From NCBI GenBank assembly GCA_032111745.1, contig JAULUH010000354.1, positions 1 to 9,692 of the forward strand: 9,692 bases of DNA, in the 5' to 3' direction. This DNA comes from JAULUH01 sp032111745 (GTDB taxonomy: Bacteria > Chloroflexota > Anaerolineae > JAAEKA01). Positions 1 to 6,370 of the stretch are shown here, one piece after another (position 1 is the stretch's first letter; every line of letters begins with the position of its first letter). A program made the translations under genes and the position numbers. The notes under the pieces were generated by a model. The model searched no databases. It worked only from the letters and a program-made list of their open reading frames with translations, and was not told the DNA's origin.

Positions 1-2
1 CG

Positions 3-545
3 GATTTCTGTGGCCAGTTGCAGGGGGCATTGGCGGACCTGGGGCTGTCCTGCGATTTCGACCGCAGCGTCTGCGCGGAAACCACTGCAGGCGCCTACGA
101 TCCGGCGGCGGTGGCCCGCTACTGGCAAGCCCTCAGCCAGGTCGACGCCATCCTCAAGCGGTTTCGCCACGGCTTCCGGGAAGAGAGCAGCCCGGTGCAG
201 CTGTGGCCGCACCACTTCGACCTGGCCGTGCTGTGGCTCTCCGGCCGGCTGGTGCCGGGGCAGGACCCGGATGATCCCGAGTACGCCGACGAGCAGATGA
301 ACTTCGGCTTCTCCACCGGCGATGAGGGAATCCCTGAGCCCTACTTCTACGCCACCGCCTATCCCAGGCCCGATGGGTTCACCGAACAGGCGTTGCCGGA
401 CGGTGCGACCTGGCATACGGCCGGCTGGACGGGCGCCGTTTTGCCCTATGCGCTTCTGGCGCGTGCGGGCGATCCACAGGCCCGGCTGCTCGATTTCCTG
501 GCTGCGTCCCACGAGGCCGGCGCCCGTTTCATGCGCCAAGCGTGA
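3..545 (+). CDS. DUF5996 family protein, 5' partial
   Basis: The reading frame is open from the first full codon at the window edge, so the true start lies upstream; 180 residues remain. The in-frame TTG at 18 is not a convincing start because coding sequence continues before it. The family is recognised from the run HHFDLAVLWLSGRLVPG (about residues 70-86) and from EQMNFGFSTGDEGIPEPYFY with YATAYP just behind it (about 97-121), which are hallmark stretches of DUF5996 proteins. The C-terminal LLDFLAASHEAGARF also fits the family end, so the 3' end is natural. The function of DUF5996 is not established; no catalytic role can be assigned. No signal peptide or membrane segment is seen in the retained part. 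No terminator is visible behind the TGA stop. Confidence 0.85.
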   Translation, partial: DFCGQLQGALADLGLSCDFDRSVCAETTAGAYDPAAVARYWQALSQVDAILKRFRHGFREESSPVQLWPHHFDLAVLWLSGRLVPGQDPDDPEYADEQMNFGFSTGDEGIPEPYFYATAYPRPDGFTEQALPDGATWHTAGWTGAVLPYALLARAGDPQARLLDFLAASHEAGARFMRQA

Positions 546-669
546 TCCACCGCCTGGTATGGTGAGCGGTGCATTCAGGAAGATCGCTATCTCGACGTTT
601 GGCGTGCGGGGGATATGCAGCCCTATCTGGCGCTGAAGGCGCGCCCGATGCGATGGGGAAAGGGGGCAA

Positions 670-767
670 GACGCGTGCAGTGTCTGCGGTTAACCTCCGG
701 TCTGGCTCCTCTGGCTCAAGAGTCTCCTTGGCGTCCTCTGCGCCTTGGCGGTGAACCTCCGGAGTCC
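670..767 (-). repeat. Dispersed ~95-bp repeat, copy A
   Basis: Read on the minus strand, this stretch begins GGACTCCGGAGGTTCACCGC and continues through purine-rich sequence (AAGGCGCAGAGGACGCCAAGG, split here as AAGGCGCAGAGG then ACGCCAAGG), then CCAGAGGAGCCAGA and AACCGCAGACACTGC. The same order of blocks occurs on the plus strand at 6261-6354, so the two copies are inverted relative to each other. It lies directly behind the 3' end of the GNAT gene. Sequences of the CACCGCAAAGACGCAAAG type are widespread intergenic repeats in environmental bacterial genomes; their function is not known to me. Confidence 0.7.
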
Positions 768-795
768 GTTTTCCGGCCCCGCCCCGCGGCTATCA

Positions 796-1812
796 TCAAT
801 CTTCCCCGCCGAATGGTTTGCGATAGACGGACCCGCTCTTGGTGGCGCGGAAGCCGCAGCGCTCGTAGAGGCGCAGCGCGCCGGAGACATTCTCGGTGTC
901 CACGTTCAGCGCCGCTTCGGCCATGCCCTGCTCCTGGAGGATGCGCAGGCTGCGCATAATCAGGGCCTGGGCCAGGCCGCGCCGCCGCCACGGCCGGCCG
1001 ACGCTGATGTCCTCCGTGTAGCCGCGCAGGCGGCCCTGCTCGGCGTTCTCGGTGTGGTTGATGAAGCTGCGCACCTGGCCCGCCACCCGCTCGCCATCCC
1101 AGGCCACCTGCCACAGCTCTGCCATCATCAGCACCGGGTTCTCCAGCCACTCCTCGTAGTCTTCAGCGGTCGGCTCCGCAAAGCCCCAGTTGTCGCGGAA
1201 GGCCTCGATAGCGGCGTCCCAGACCTGGCGAACCTGGTAGGGCGTGACCGGCCGCACCTCCAGCCCGGCGGGCAGCGGCGCCTCGGGGATCTCATCGTCC
1301 AACGGACGCGTCATCTGGTACCAGCGGCGGACGACCGTATAGCCCTCGCCTGTCAGCAACTCGGCCATGCCCTGCTCGCTGTCCAGGGTTCCCACCTGGA
1401 ACAGGTGCGGGGCGGCCTTCGTCTCCTCGCCCGCCACCTGGCGCTGCCGTTCCTCCGTCCAGCACAGGATGGCACGGCCGAGGCCGCGGCGGCGCCAGGC
1501 CGGCGCCACGTGCCCGGTCAGATCATGCACAGTCGTGCCATCCGGCTCACGATACCAGCTGCCGCGGCCGTAGCCCACTGTCGTGCCCTCCACCTCGGCG
1601 AAGATCATGTCCTGGTGCGGGTCGCAGTGCTCCAGGTGTGCGAAGGTGCGGGCCAGGTCCTCCGCCGAGGTGGGCCAGTCGTAGCCGTCCACCGGCCGGC
1701 AGGCATCGTACACGGCGACCATGCCGGGGAAGTCCTCCGGCCCGCGGAAGTTCCGAAACGTCAGGCCGGCAATCCCCGGCGCCTGGCGCACAGCCAACAG
1801 CAGATCAGGCAT
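796..1812 (-). CDS. Tandem-domain GNAT family N-acetyltransferase
   Basis: This 338-residue cytoplasmic protein carries two GNAT (acetyl-CoA-dependent N-acetyltransferase) domains. The first has the acetyl-CoA loop HVAPAWRRRGLGRAIL at residues 101-116; the second has SVGRPWRRRGLAQALI at 280-295, followed by the typical GNAT end ALNVDTENVSGALRLYERCG (301-320) and FRATKSG. Both loops match the R/Q-x-x-G-x-G/A pattern, although the second has A in place of the last G. The ATG at 1812 was chosen because AGGAGG sits about 5 nt upstream and the protein then begins MPDLLLAVRQ; the frame is open further upstream to 1944 but that part does not look coding and runs across the predicted promoter. The acceptor substrate cannot be told. 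The gene is transcribed divergently from hicBA. Confidence 0.88.
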   Translation of the reverse strand: MPDLLLAVRQAPGIAGLTFRNFRGPEDFPGMVAVYDACRPVDGYDWPTSAEDLARTFAHLEHCDPHQDMIFAEVEGTTVGYGRGSWYREPDGTTVHDLTGHVAPAWRRRGLGRAILCWTEERQRQVAGEETKAAPHLFQVGTLDSEQGMAELLTGEGYTVVRRWYQMTRPLDDEIPEAPLPAGLEVRPVTPYQVRQVWDAAIEAFRDNWGFAEPTAEDYEEWLENPVLMMAELWQVAWDGERVAGQVRSFINHTENAEQGRLRGYTEDISVGRPWRRRGLAQALIMRSLRILQEQGMAEAALNVDTENVSGALRLYERCGFRATKSGSVYRKPFGGED

Positions 1813-1890
1813 GCCATCCTCCTTGAATGCGTTGAGGCCATCGCCCTTGCCTAACTGGGGCGCGCCGGTGAAGGAGAACCTTGAGAGACG

Positions 1891-1918
1891 ATTATAGCAC
1901 TGAGGGACCGGATGGGCA
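1891..1918 (-). promoter_or_regulatory. Extended -10 promoter of the GNAT gene
   Basis: On the minus strand TGCTATAAT (1899 down to 1891) is a perfect TATAAT with the extended -10 TG one base upstream. The -35 is weak (TGCCCA at 1918-1913, 16-nt spacer), which is usual for extended -10 promoters. The expected transcript start near 1884 gives a leader of about 70 nt before the ATG at 1812. Assignment is by pattern only. Confidence 0.6.
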
Positions 1919-1946
1919 CGATGTGTTCGGCAGGCCCAAAACACGC

Positions 1947-1975
1947 TTGCAGGAAACCGCCGGCTGGGGTAGAAT
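1947..1975 (+). promoter_or_regulatory. Putative promoter of hicBA
   Basis: TTGCAG (1947-1952) and TAGAAT (1970-1975) are separated by 17 nt and face hicB, about 75 nt before its start. The -10 matches five of six consensus bases; the -35 matches only TTG. This is plausible but not compelling. A TTGACG at 1998-2003 has no matching -10 at a workable distance. Confidence 0.4.
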
Positions 1976-2051
1976 CACGGCGAGACCGGGTTTGGCATTG
2001 ACGGAACTAGCGGGATTGTGGGTGTGACCGCTATGAATTGGAGGGCGAGAG

Positions 2052-2261
2052 ATGGAGTTTGCGGTCCAATACGAGCAAGAGGAAGACGGGCGCTGGCTGG
2101 CCGAGGTTATGGAACTGCCTGGTGTGCTGGCCTACGGGCGCACGCCTGAGGAGGCTATGGCAAAGGTCCAGGTCCTGGCGTTGCGCGTGCTTGCCGACCG
2201 TCTCGAACATGGGGAGAGCCTGCCCAGCGGGCTCATGAGCATCTCATTTGCCGCAGTATGA
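2052..2261 (+). CDS. hicB: HicB-like type II antitoxin
   Basis: This 69-residue protein has the HicB-like N-terminal domain (partial RNase H fold): an N-terminal strand MEFAVQYEQEEDGRWLAEV, the conserved ELPGVLAYGRTPEEAMAKVQ segment (residues 21-40) and a helix LALRVLADRLEHG. In the family this domain binds and blocks the HicA mRNA interferase. The start is set by GGAGGG (2040-2045), 6 nt before the ATG. The protein is short: it ends after FAAV with no C-terminal ribbon-helix-helix or helix-turn-helix, so it probably cannot bind operator DNA by itself. The stop codon overlaps the start of hicA by four bases (ATGA), implying translational coupling. The antitoxin-first order is opposite to the well-studied E. 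coli hicAB. Confidence 0.85.
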   Translation: MEFAVQYEQEEDGRWLAEVMELPGVLAYGRTPEEAMAKVQVLALRVLADRLEHGESLPSGLMSISFAAV

Positions 2262-2470
2262 CGCAGTGGCGATCGACAAAGGCGAGGCGCGTGCTTGCCG
2301 CCCTGCTGCGCATGGGGTGGAGTATCAAGCGCCAGACTGGATCTCACCGTGTGCTGGAGCGCCCCGGCTGGCCTGATGTCGTGTTTGCATTTCACGACAA
2401 CGATGAGATCGGTCCTCGCATGCTGGCACGCATTGCCAAGGTGACCGGCCTCACGCCGGAAGACCTCTAG
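2258..2470 (+). CDS. hicA: HicA-like mRNA interferase toxin
   Basis: The 70-residue product has the HicA double-stranded-RNA-binding-like fold signature: RRVLAALLRMGWSIKRQTGSH (residues 10-30, written here in two parts as RRVLAALLRMGW and SIKRQTGSH), RVLERPGWPDVVFAFH and a C-terminal helix LARIAKVTGLTPEDL. The catalytic histidine of the family corresponds to H30 in GSH, and it is present, so the toxin looks intact. HicA cleaves mRNA on or off the ribosome when its antitoxin is degraded. The ATG lies inside the last codons of hicB with no ribosome site of its own, so translation is probably coupled. Full family length, no frameshift. Confidence 0.87.
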   Translation: MTQWRSTKARRVLAALLRMGWSIKRQTGSHRVLERPGWPDVVFAFHDNDEIGPRMLARIAKVTGLTPEDL

Positions 2471-2568
2471 CCTTTTTGGGGGCGAAGCACCTCTCTCCCA
2501 TCAATCTATGGACCGTTTCAAGGGGAATGCCGTCGATCTCCGCGGGATGGAGGCCGGGTGAGGATCCG

Positions 2569-2618
2569 ACTCCGCCCCGGGAGCGGTTGAAGCCGCCACT
2601 ACGAGCCCGGAGCGGAGT
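2569..2618. repeat. Imperfect hairpin element between hicA and the MFS gene
   Basis: ACTCCGCCCCGGG (2569-2581) and CCCGGAGCGGAGT (2606-2618) are inverted repeats with one mismatch in 13. The 24-nt loop itself holds a smaller GCGG-TTGAAG-CCGC hairpin. No T-tract follows, so it does not look like an intrinsic terminator. It has the look of a dispersed intergenic palindrome, but only one copy is present here. The rest of the 2471-2660 gap shows no gene. Confidence 0.5.
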
Positions 2619-2660
2619 TCTCCCCTTCGCGCCATCGTGCTCCAAACGCCCTCGCCTAGC

Positions 2661-2688
2661 TTGACAACGCCGCGCTGCGGCATAGAAT
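2661..2688 (+). promoter_or_regulatory. Strong sigma70-type promoter of the MFS gene
   Basis: A perfect -35 TTGACA (2661-2666) and a -10 TAGAAT (2683-2688, five of six) are separated by 16 nt. The spacer contains the palindrome GCCGC-GCT-GCGGC (2669-2681), a possible repressor site. Transcription would start near 2695, about 25 nt before the TTG start of the transporter gene. Confidence 0.7.
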
Positions 2689-2719
2689 TGATGGGGCTGG
2701 AGATTGTGAAGGCTATCCT

Positions 2720-4147
2720 TTGTCTGCAGGCCATCCCGTGAACATCGCCGACACCCGCACCCGCAACCGCATCCTGCTCGTCCTCTTCGTGGGCGTGCTG
2801 ATGGGCGCGCTCGATATCGCCATCGTCGGGCCGGCGCTGCCGGCTATCCGGGCCGAGTTTGGCGTGGACGACCGGGCGCTGGCCTGGGTGTTCACCATCT
2901 ACGTGCTGTTCAACCTGGTGGGCACGCCGCTGATGGCCAAGCTGTCCGATGTCTACGGCCGGCGCAGCATCTACATCCTCGACGTCGCCCTGTTCGCCCT
3001 GGGCTCCCTGGTGGTGGCGCTGTCGCCGTCCTATGGGGTGCTGCTGGCCGGCCGGGCCATCCAGGGCCTGGGCGCGGGCGGCATCTTCCCGGTGGCCGCG
3101 GCGGTGATCGGCGACACCTTCCCGGTGGAGAAGCGGGGCAGCGCCCTGGGCCTGGTCGGCGCGGTCTTCGGCCTGGCCTTTCTGATCGGCCCCCTGCTGG
3201 GGGTGGCGATCCTGCGCTTCCTGAGCTGGCACTGGCTCTTCCTGGTCAACCTGCCCATCGCCCTGGCCCTGATGGTGGCGGCCTGGCGCCTGCTGCCCAC
3301 GACGCGGCCCGCGGTGCGCCGCCCCTTCGACTGGCTGGGTATGGCCGTGCTGGCCGTGCTGCTCACCTCCCTGGCCTATGGGATCAACCAGCTCGACACC
3401 GAGAACCTGGCACAGAGCGTGGCCTCGCCCGGCGTGTGGGGCTTCCTGCTGCTGGCGGTGCTGCTGGTGCCGGTGTTCGTGCTGGTCGAGCGCCGCGCGG
3501 CGGACCCGGTGCTGGACCTGCGCATTTTTGGCTCGCGGCAGCTGCGGCTGGCCAACATCTTCTCGGCCCTCGCCGGCCTGGCCGAGGCCGCCGTGGTCTT
3601 CGTGCCCACCCTGCTGGTGCTGGCCTTTGCCGTGGACGAGTGGGTGGCCACGGCCATGCTGTTGCCCATCGTGGCCGTCATGGCCATCGGATCGCCCCTG
3701 GCGGGGCGTGGCCTGGACCGCGCCGGCTCGCGCACGGTGGTGCTGTTCGGCACCGGGGTGCTGGCGCTGGGGCTGCTGATGGTGGGGCTGCTGCCGATCA
3801 GCCTGGTGGGCTTCTACGTCTCGGCGGGCCTGGTGGGGCTGGGGCTGGCCTCGCTGCTGGGCGCGCCGCTGCGCTATATCACGCTCAACGAGGCCCCGCG
3901 CTCCGAGCGTGCGGCGGCCCAGGGCGCCCTGGCCCTCTCGACCCGGGTCGGCCAGCTGCTGGGCGGCGCGGTGGTGGGCGCGGTGGCCGCCTCCCAGGGC
4001 GGCGGTCCTGAGGGGTATCAGAGCGCGTTTCTGCTGGTGGGCCTGCTGGCCCTGGCCTGCTTCGCCGCTGCCTTCACGCTGAAGGGCCGTCCGGCCGAGC
4101 TGGAGACTGTGCAACGCAACGAGGCGGCGGTGGCGGTGGAGGTCTGA
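2720..4147 (+). CDS. MFS transporter, DHA2 (EmrB/QacA-like) drug exporter
   Basis: A 475-residue integral membrane protein with about 14 hydrophobic segments by eye, the arrangement of the DHA2 drug:H+ antiporter family. Visible signatures are the TM1 motif LDIAIVGPALP (residues 31-41), motif A MAKLSDVYGRRS (72-83) in the TM2-TM3 loop, GRAIQGLGAGGIFP (111-124) in TM4 and the antiporter motif C region GAVFGLAFLIGPLLG (147-161) in TM5. Substrates of such exporters are usually amphipathic or cationic compounds; the actual one is unknown. Start choice is uncertain: TTG at 2720 has GAAGG 7 nt upstream, while an in-frame GTG at 2738 (VNIADTRTRNR) has only a weak CAGG. The gene has its own promoter and is followed by a repeat cluster rather than a clear terminator. 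Confidence 0.88.
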   Translation: MSAGHPVNIADTRTRNRILLVLFVGVLMGALDIAIVGPALPAIRAEFGVDDRALAWVFTIYVLFNLVGTPLMAKLSDVYGRRSIYILDVALFALGSLVVALSPSYGVLLAGRAIQGLGAGGIFPVAAAVIGDTFPVEKRGSALGLVGAVFGLAFLIGPLLGVAILRFLSWHWLFLVNLPIALALMVAAWRLLPTTRPAVRRPFDWLGMAVLAVLLTSLAYGINQLDTENLAQSVASPGVWGFLLLAVLLVPVFVLVERRAADPVLDLRIFGSRQLRLANIFSALAGLAEAAVVFVPTLLVLAFAVDEWVATAMLLPIVAVMAIGSPLAGRGLDRAGSRTVVLFGTGVLALGLLMVGLLPISLVGFYVSAGLVGLGLASLLGAPLRYITLNEAPRSERAAAQGALALSTRVGQLLGGAVVGAVAASQGGGPEGYQSAFLLVGLLALACFAAAFTLKGRPAELETVQRNEAAVAVEV

Positions 4148-4160
4148 GCCGCGAGGCGCC

Positions 4161-4297
4161 GTCATTGCGAGCCATGAGGTTCTGTCATTGCCGGCCGGCC
4201 GCCTCTATCCTGTCATTGCGAGCCGTCTGCGGCGAAGCAATCTCCGCGCAGCCCTCATGTGATTGCTTCGTCGGTGGCCTCCTCGCAATGACAGGAT
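4161..4297. repeat. REP-like repeat cluster with 91-bp inverted repeat
   Basis: The core is an inverted repeat, 4207-4297: ATCCTGTCATTGCGAG (4207-4222) is mirrored perfectly by CTCGCAATGACAGGAT (4282-4297), and CGAAGCAATC (4233-4242) by GATTGCTTCG (4261-4270); the arms differ only between these blocks. Two more direct partial copies of the GTCATTGC end stand upstream, at 4161-4173 (GTCATTGCGAGCC) and 4182-4190 (CTGTCATTG). The GTCATTGCGAGC...GAAGCAATC type of palindrome is a common dispersed element in environmental bacterial genomes. It fills the gap between the exporter and the next membrane protein and could fold into a long RNA hairpin that ends or protects transcripts. Confidence 0.8.
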
Positions 4298-4343
4298 GAA
4301 GGCGGGCCAGTTTCATTACCTATTGCCAGGAGGTATGGCATCT

Positions 4344-4814
4344 ATGTACGGTCTGACTTTAACTCTGCACTCTCTCATTCGTTGGGTGGTCATCATCGTC
4401 GGCGTGGCGGTGGTGGTGCGCTCGCTGGTCGGCTTCTTCGGCGATCGGAAGTGGGCCCAGCTGGACGACCGCCTGGGCCTGATCTTCACCAGTAGCATGG
4501 ACCTGCAGCTGCTGCTGGGCCTGCTGCTCTACGTCGTCAGCCCGCTGACCAGGGCGGCCATGTCCGACATGGGCGCGGCCATGTCCTCCGCCCCCCTGCG
4601 CTACTTCGCCGTGGAGCACGTGATCATCATGATCGTCGCCGTGGTCCTGGCGCACGTCGGCCGCTCCCGCTCCCGCAAGGCCGTGGGCGACCACAGCAAG
4701 TTCAAGCAGGCGGCGATCTTCTATACCCTGGCCATGCTGGCGGTGCTGCTGGCGATTCCGTGGCCGTTCATGGAAAACTTCGCCGACCGGCCGTGGATCC
4801 GGCTGGGCCTGTAG
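4344..4814 (+). CDS. Four-helix membrane protein, possible b-type cytochrome-like
   Basis: The 156-residue product has four hydrophobic segments at about residues 8-30, 43-66, 88-106 and 121-141. It resembles a family of small bacterial membrane proteins starting M-Y-x-x-L-x-L-H-S-x-x-R-W, with a DDRLGLIFTSSMDLQLLLGL segment (41-60) and a VEHVIIMIVAVVLAHVGR segment (90-107), some of which are annotated as cytochrome B. H9, H92 and H104 lie in or near helices and could bind heme, but no heme motif proves it. The ATG at 4344 is preferred because AGGAGG (4328-4333) is 10 nt upstream; the ATG at 4335 is only 1 nt from that site, and the frame further upstream runs into the repeat. It is followed 67 nt later by the PucC-like gene in the same direction. 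Confidence 0.7.
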   Translation: MYGLTLTLHSLIRWVVIIVGVAVVVRSLVGFFGDRKWAQLDDRLGLIFTSSMDLQLLLGLLLYVVSPLTRAAMSDMGAAMSSAPLRYFAVEHVIIMIVAVVLAHVGRSRSRKAVGDHSKFKQAAIFYTLAMLAVLLAIPWPFMENFADRPWIRLGL

Positions 4815-4869
4815 TTGGCTCCACAGCGCGGATTGGGCGCGGCCATGCTGAACCGGGCGGCAAATCGGC

Positions 4870-4881
4870 GATAATTATGCT
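4870..4881 (+). promoter_or_regulatory. Possible leaderless promoter of the PucC-like gene
   Basis: GATAAT (4870-4875) ends 6 nt before the ATG at 4882, the spacing that would place the transcript start on or next to the start codon. No Shine-Dalgarno sequence precedes this ATG, unlike most other genes in the window. There is no good -35 (GCTGAA at 17 nt). TATGCT at 4876-4881 is an alternative but lies too close. Low confidence. Confidence 0.3.
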
Positions 4882-6254
4882 ATGACTGTGCAAGACATCA
4901 CACTCGTCGATGCCAAGCCGGCTGCACAACCGCGGTTCAGCGCGTTGCGCTCGCTGAAGATCGGCACCTTTCACATCGGCTCCTCCCTGACTGATGTCTT
5001 GCTGTCGGGCATCTGGAACCGCGTGATGATCACCGACCTCGGCGTGGTGGCGTGGCCGGTGAGCCTGCTGCTGGCCGCGCGCTACCTGCTGGCGCCGCTG
5101 GCAATCTGGGCCGGCCACGAGTCCGACACGCATCCCATCCGGGGCAGCTATCGCACGGCCTACATCTGGCTCGGGCGACTGATGATGCTGATCGCGCTGC
5201 CGCTGCTGCCGCTGTCGGTGGGGTTGATCGCTGGGGGCAGCCAGGCCGCCCTCGGCTGGGCCCTGGCCGCGATCTCGCTGCTGGTGTACGGCACGGGGAC
5301 GTCGATCTCCGGCGCGCCCTACCTGGCCCTGGTGCACGACAGCGCGCCCTACGAACGCCGGGGCCAGGCCGTCAGCATCACGCAGTTCATGCTGGTGGTC
5401 AGCTTCGCCTTCATCCCCGCCATCTACGCTCGCCTGATGCCGGTGTATGACCAGGCCCTGTTCTGGCGGCTGGTGATCTTCGGCATGGTGGGATCGGCCT
5501 TCTTCTGGTTCGTCTCGGTGCTGGGCGAAGAGCGGCGCGCGCGCCGCCTGGGCACGTCCACGGCAGGCACCGCGGCCACGGCCGGGCCGCGGTCCTCGCT
5601 GCGGGAGACGCTGGGCCAGGTGTGGGCGGATCCGCGCACCCGGCGCTACGCGGTCTTTCTGGGTAGCTCGGCCTTCTTCGCCTTCATGCAGGACGCGGTG
5701 TTGGAGCCCTTTGGCGGCGACGTGTTCGGGCTGTCGGTGGGCGAGACGACGCGCTTCAACGCCTACTGGGGCCTCGGCGTGCTGGTGAGCATGATCGCTA
5801 CCTATGCCCTGACCCGCAAGCGCACCCCCGACCAACAGGTGGGCACCACGGCCTGGGGCCTGGTGCTGCTGGCTATTCCCCTGCTGCTCCTGGGGGTGGC
5901 GGCGATGCGCGAGTCGCTGCCCATGGTGCGGCCGGTGCTGTTCCTGTTCGGCATCGGCTTCGGCGTGTTCACCGTGGGCGGGGTCAGCCTGCTGATGGCG
6001 GTGACCACGGCGGCGCAGGCGGCCNNNNNNNNNNGATCAGCCGCGGGCTGGGCATCGCGGCCGGCGGCTTCGTGCGGGACATCGTCAAGACGGCCACGGG
6101 GGAGGTGGCGCTGGCCTACGGCGCGGTGTTCATGGTGGAGGCGGTGGGGCTGCTGCTATGCATCTGGCTGCTGCTGCGGGTGGATATCCGCGGCTTCGCC
6201 AGTAGCCACCGCGACGCCATCCCCAGCGAGCCGTCTGGCGCGGGGATAGACTGA
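4882..6254 (+). CDS. PucC/BCD-family MFS protein, interrupted by an assembly gap
   Basis: The protein shows the signature of the PucC (bacteriochlorophyll delivery) branch of the MFS: LKIGTFHIGSSLTDVLLSGI (residues 25-44), WNRVMITDLG (45-54), ARYLLAPLAIWAGHESDTHP (66-85) and RTAYIWLGR (91-99), with about 12 helices. In purple bacteria PucC and LhaA help assemble light-harvesting complexes; homologues with unknown cargo also exist. The first 381 residues run to the N gap at 6025-6034. Behind it the correct coding frame starts with ISRGLGIAAGGFVRDI at 6036 and runs 72 residues to TGA at 6252-6254, in a different frame relative to the 10 Ns. Direct translation through the Ns ends at 6249 in arginine-rich nonsense. 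The gap therefore has the wrong length; the gene itself is probably intact. Together 453 residues plus the missing part fit the family length. No Shine-Dalgarno site is seen at the start. Confidence 0.87.
6025..6034. other. Scaffold gap (10 N) inside the PucC-like gene
   Basis: Ten undetermined bases. Reading frames on the two sides, judged by PucC-family similarity, agree only if the real gap length is 2 modulo 3, so 10 is a placeholder. By comparison with the family, roughly 10 to 20 residues are missing here. Confidence 0.95.
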
Positions 6255-6260
6255 GGCCCC

Positions 6261-6354
6261 GGACACCGGAGACTCACCGCAAAGACGCAAAGAGCGCAGA
6301 GAGGGGACTTTGGACCAGAGGAGTCCAGAGGAGAACCGCAGAAGTGCTGCGTCC
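6261..6354 (+). repeat. Dispersed ~95-bp repeat, copy B
   Basis: This copy starts GGACACCGGAGACTCACCGC, immediately behind the stop of the PucC-like gene, and continues AAAGACGCAAAGAGCGCAG, ACCAGAGGAGTCCAGAGGAG and AACCGCAGAAGTGCTGCGTC. It aligns block by block with copy A (670-767, minus strand); 17 of the first 20 bases are identical. Both copies sit just 3' of a gene and in the same orientation relative to that gene. Confidence 0.7.
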
Positions 6355-6370
6355 TGGGGGGAACGACGAA

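Noticed and set aside
745..1854. 369-codon open frame on the plus strand
   Set aside because: Opposite the GNAT gene, whose two acetyl-CoA loops and ribosome site are convincing.
1813..1944. N-terminal extension of the GNAT protein to 1944
   Set aside because: It would run through the TATAAT promoter, has no ribosome site, and its translation lacks GNAT character.
2501..4165. 554-codon open frame on the minus strand
   Set aside because: It lies opposite the MFS exporter, is rich in Q, H, R and G as expected of antisense GC-rich coding DNA, and has no recognisable domain.
4263..4343. Upstream TTG start for the four-helix membrane protein
   Set aside because: That part lies partly in the palindromic repeat; the AGGAGG site and family resemblance support ATG 4344.
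4768..5835. 355-codon open frame on the minus strand
   Set aside because: Antisense to the PucC-like gene and of skewed composition.
6025..6249. True frameshift or pseudogene in the PucC-like gene
   Set aside because: The frame change coincides exactly with the 10-N placeholder, and both sides are well conserved, so an assembly gap explains it.
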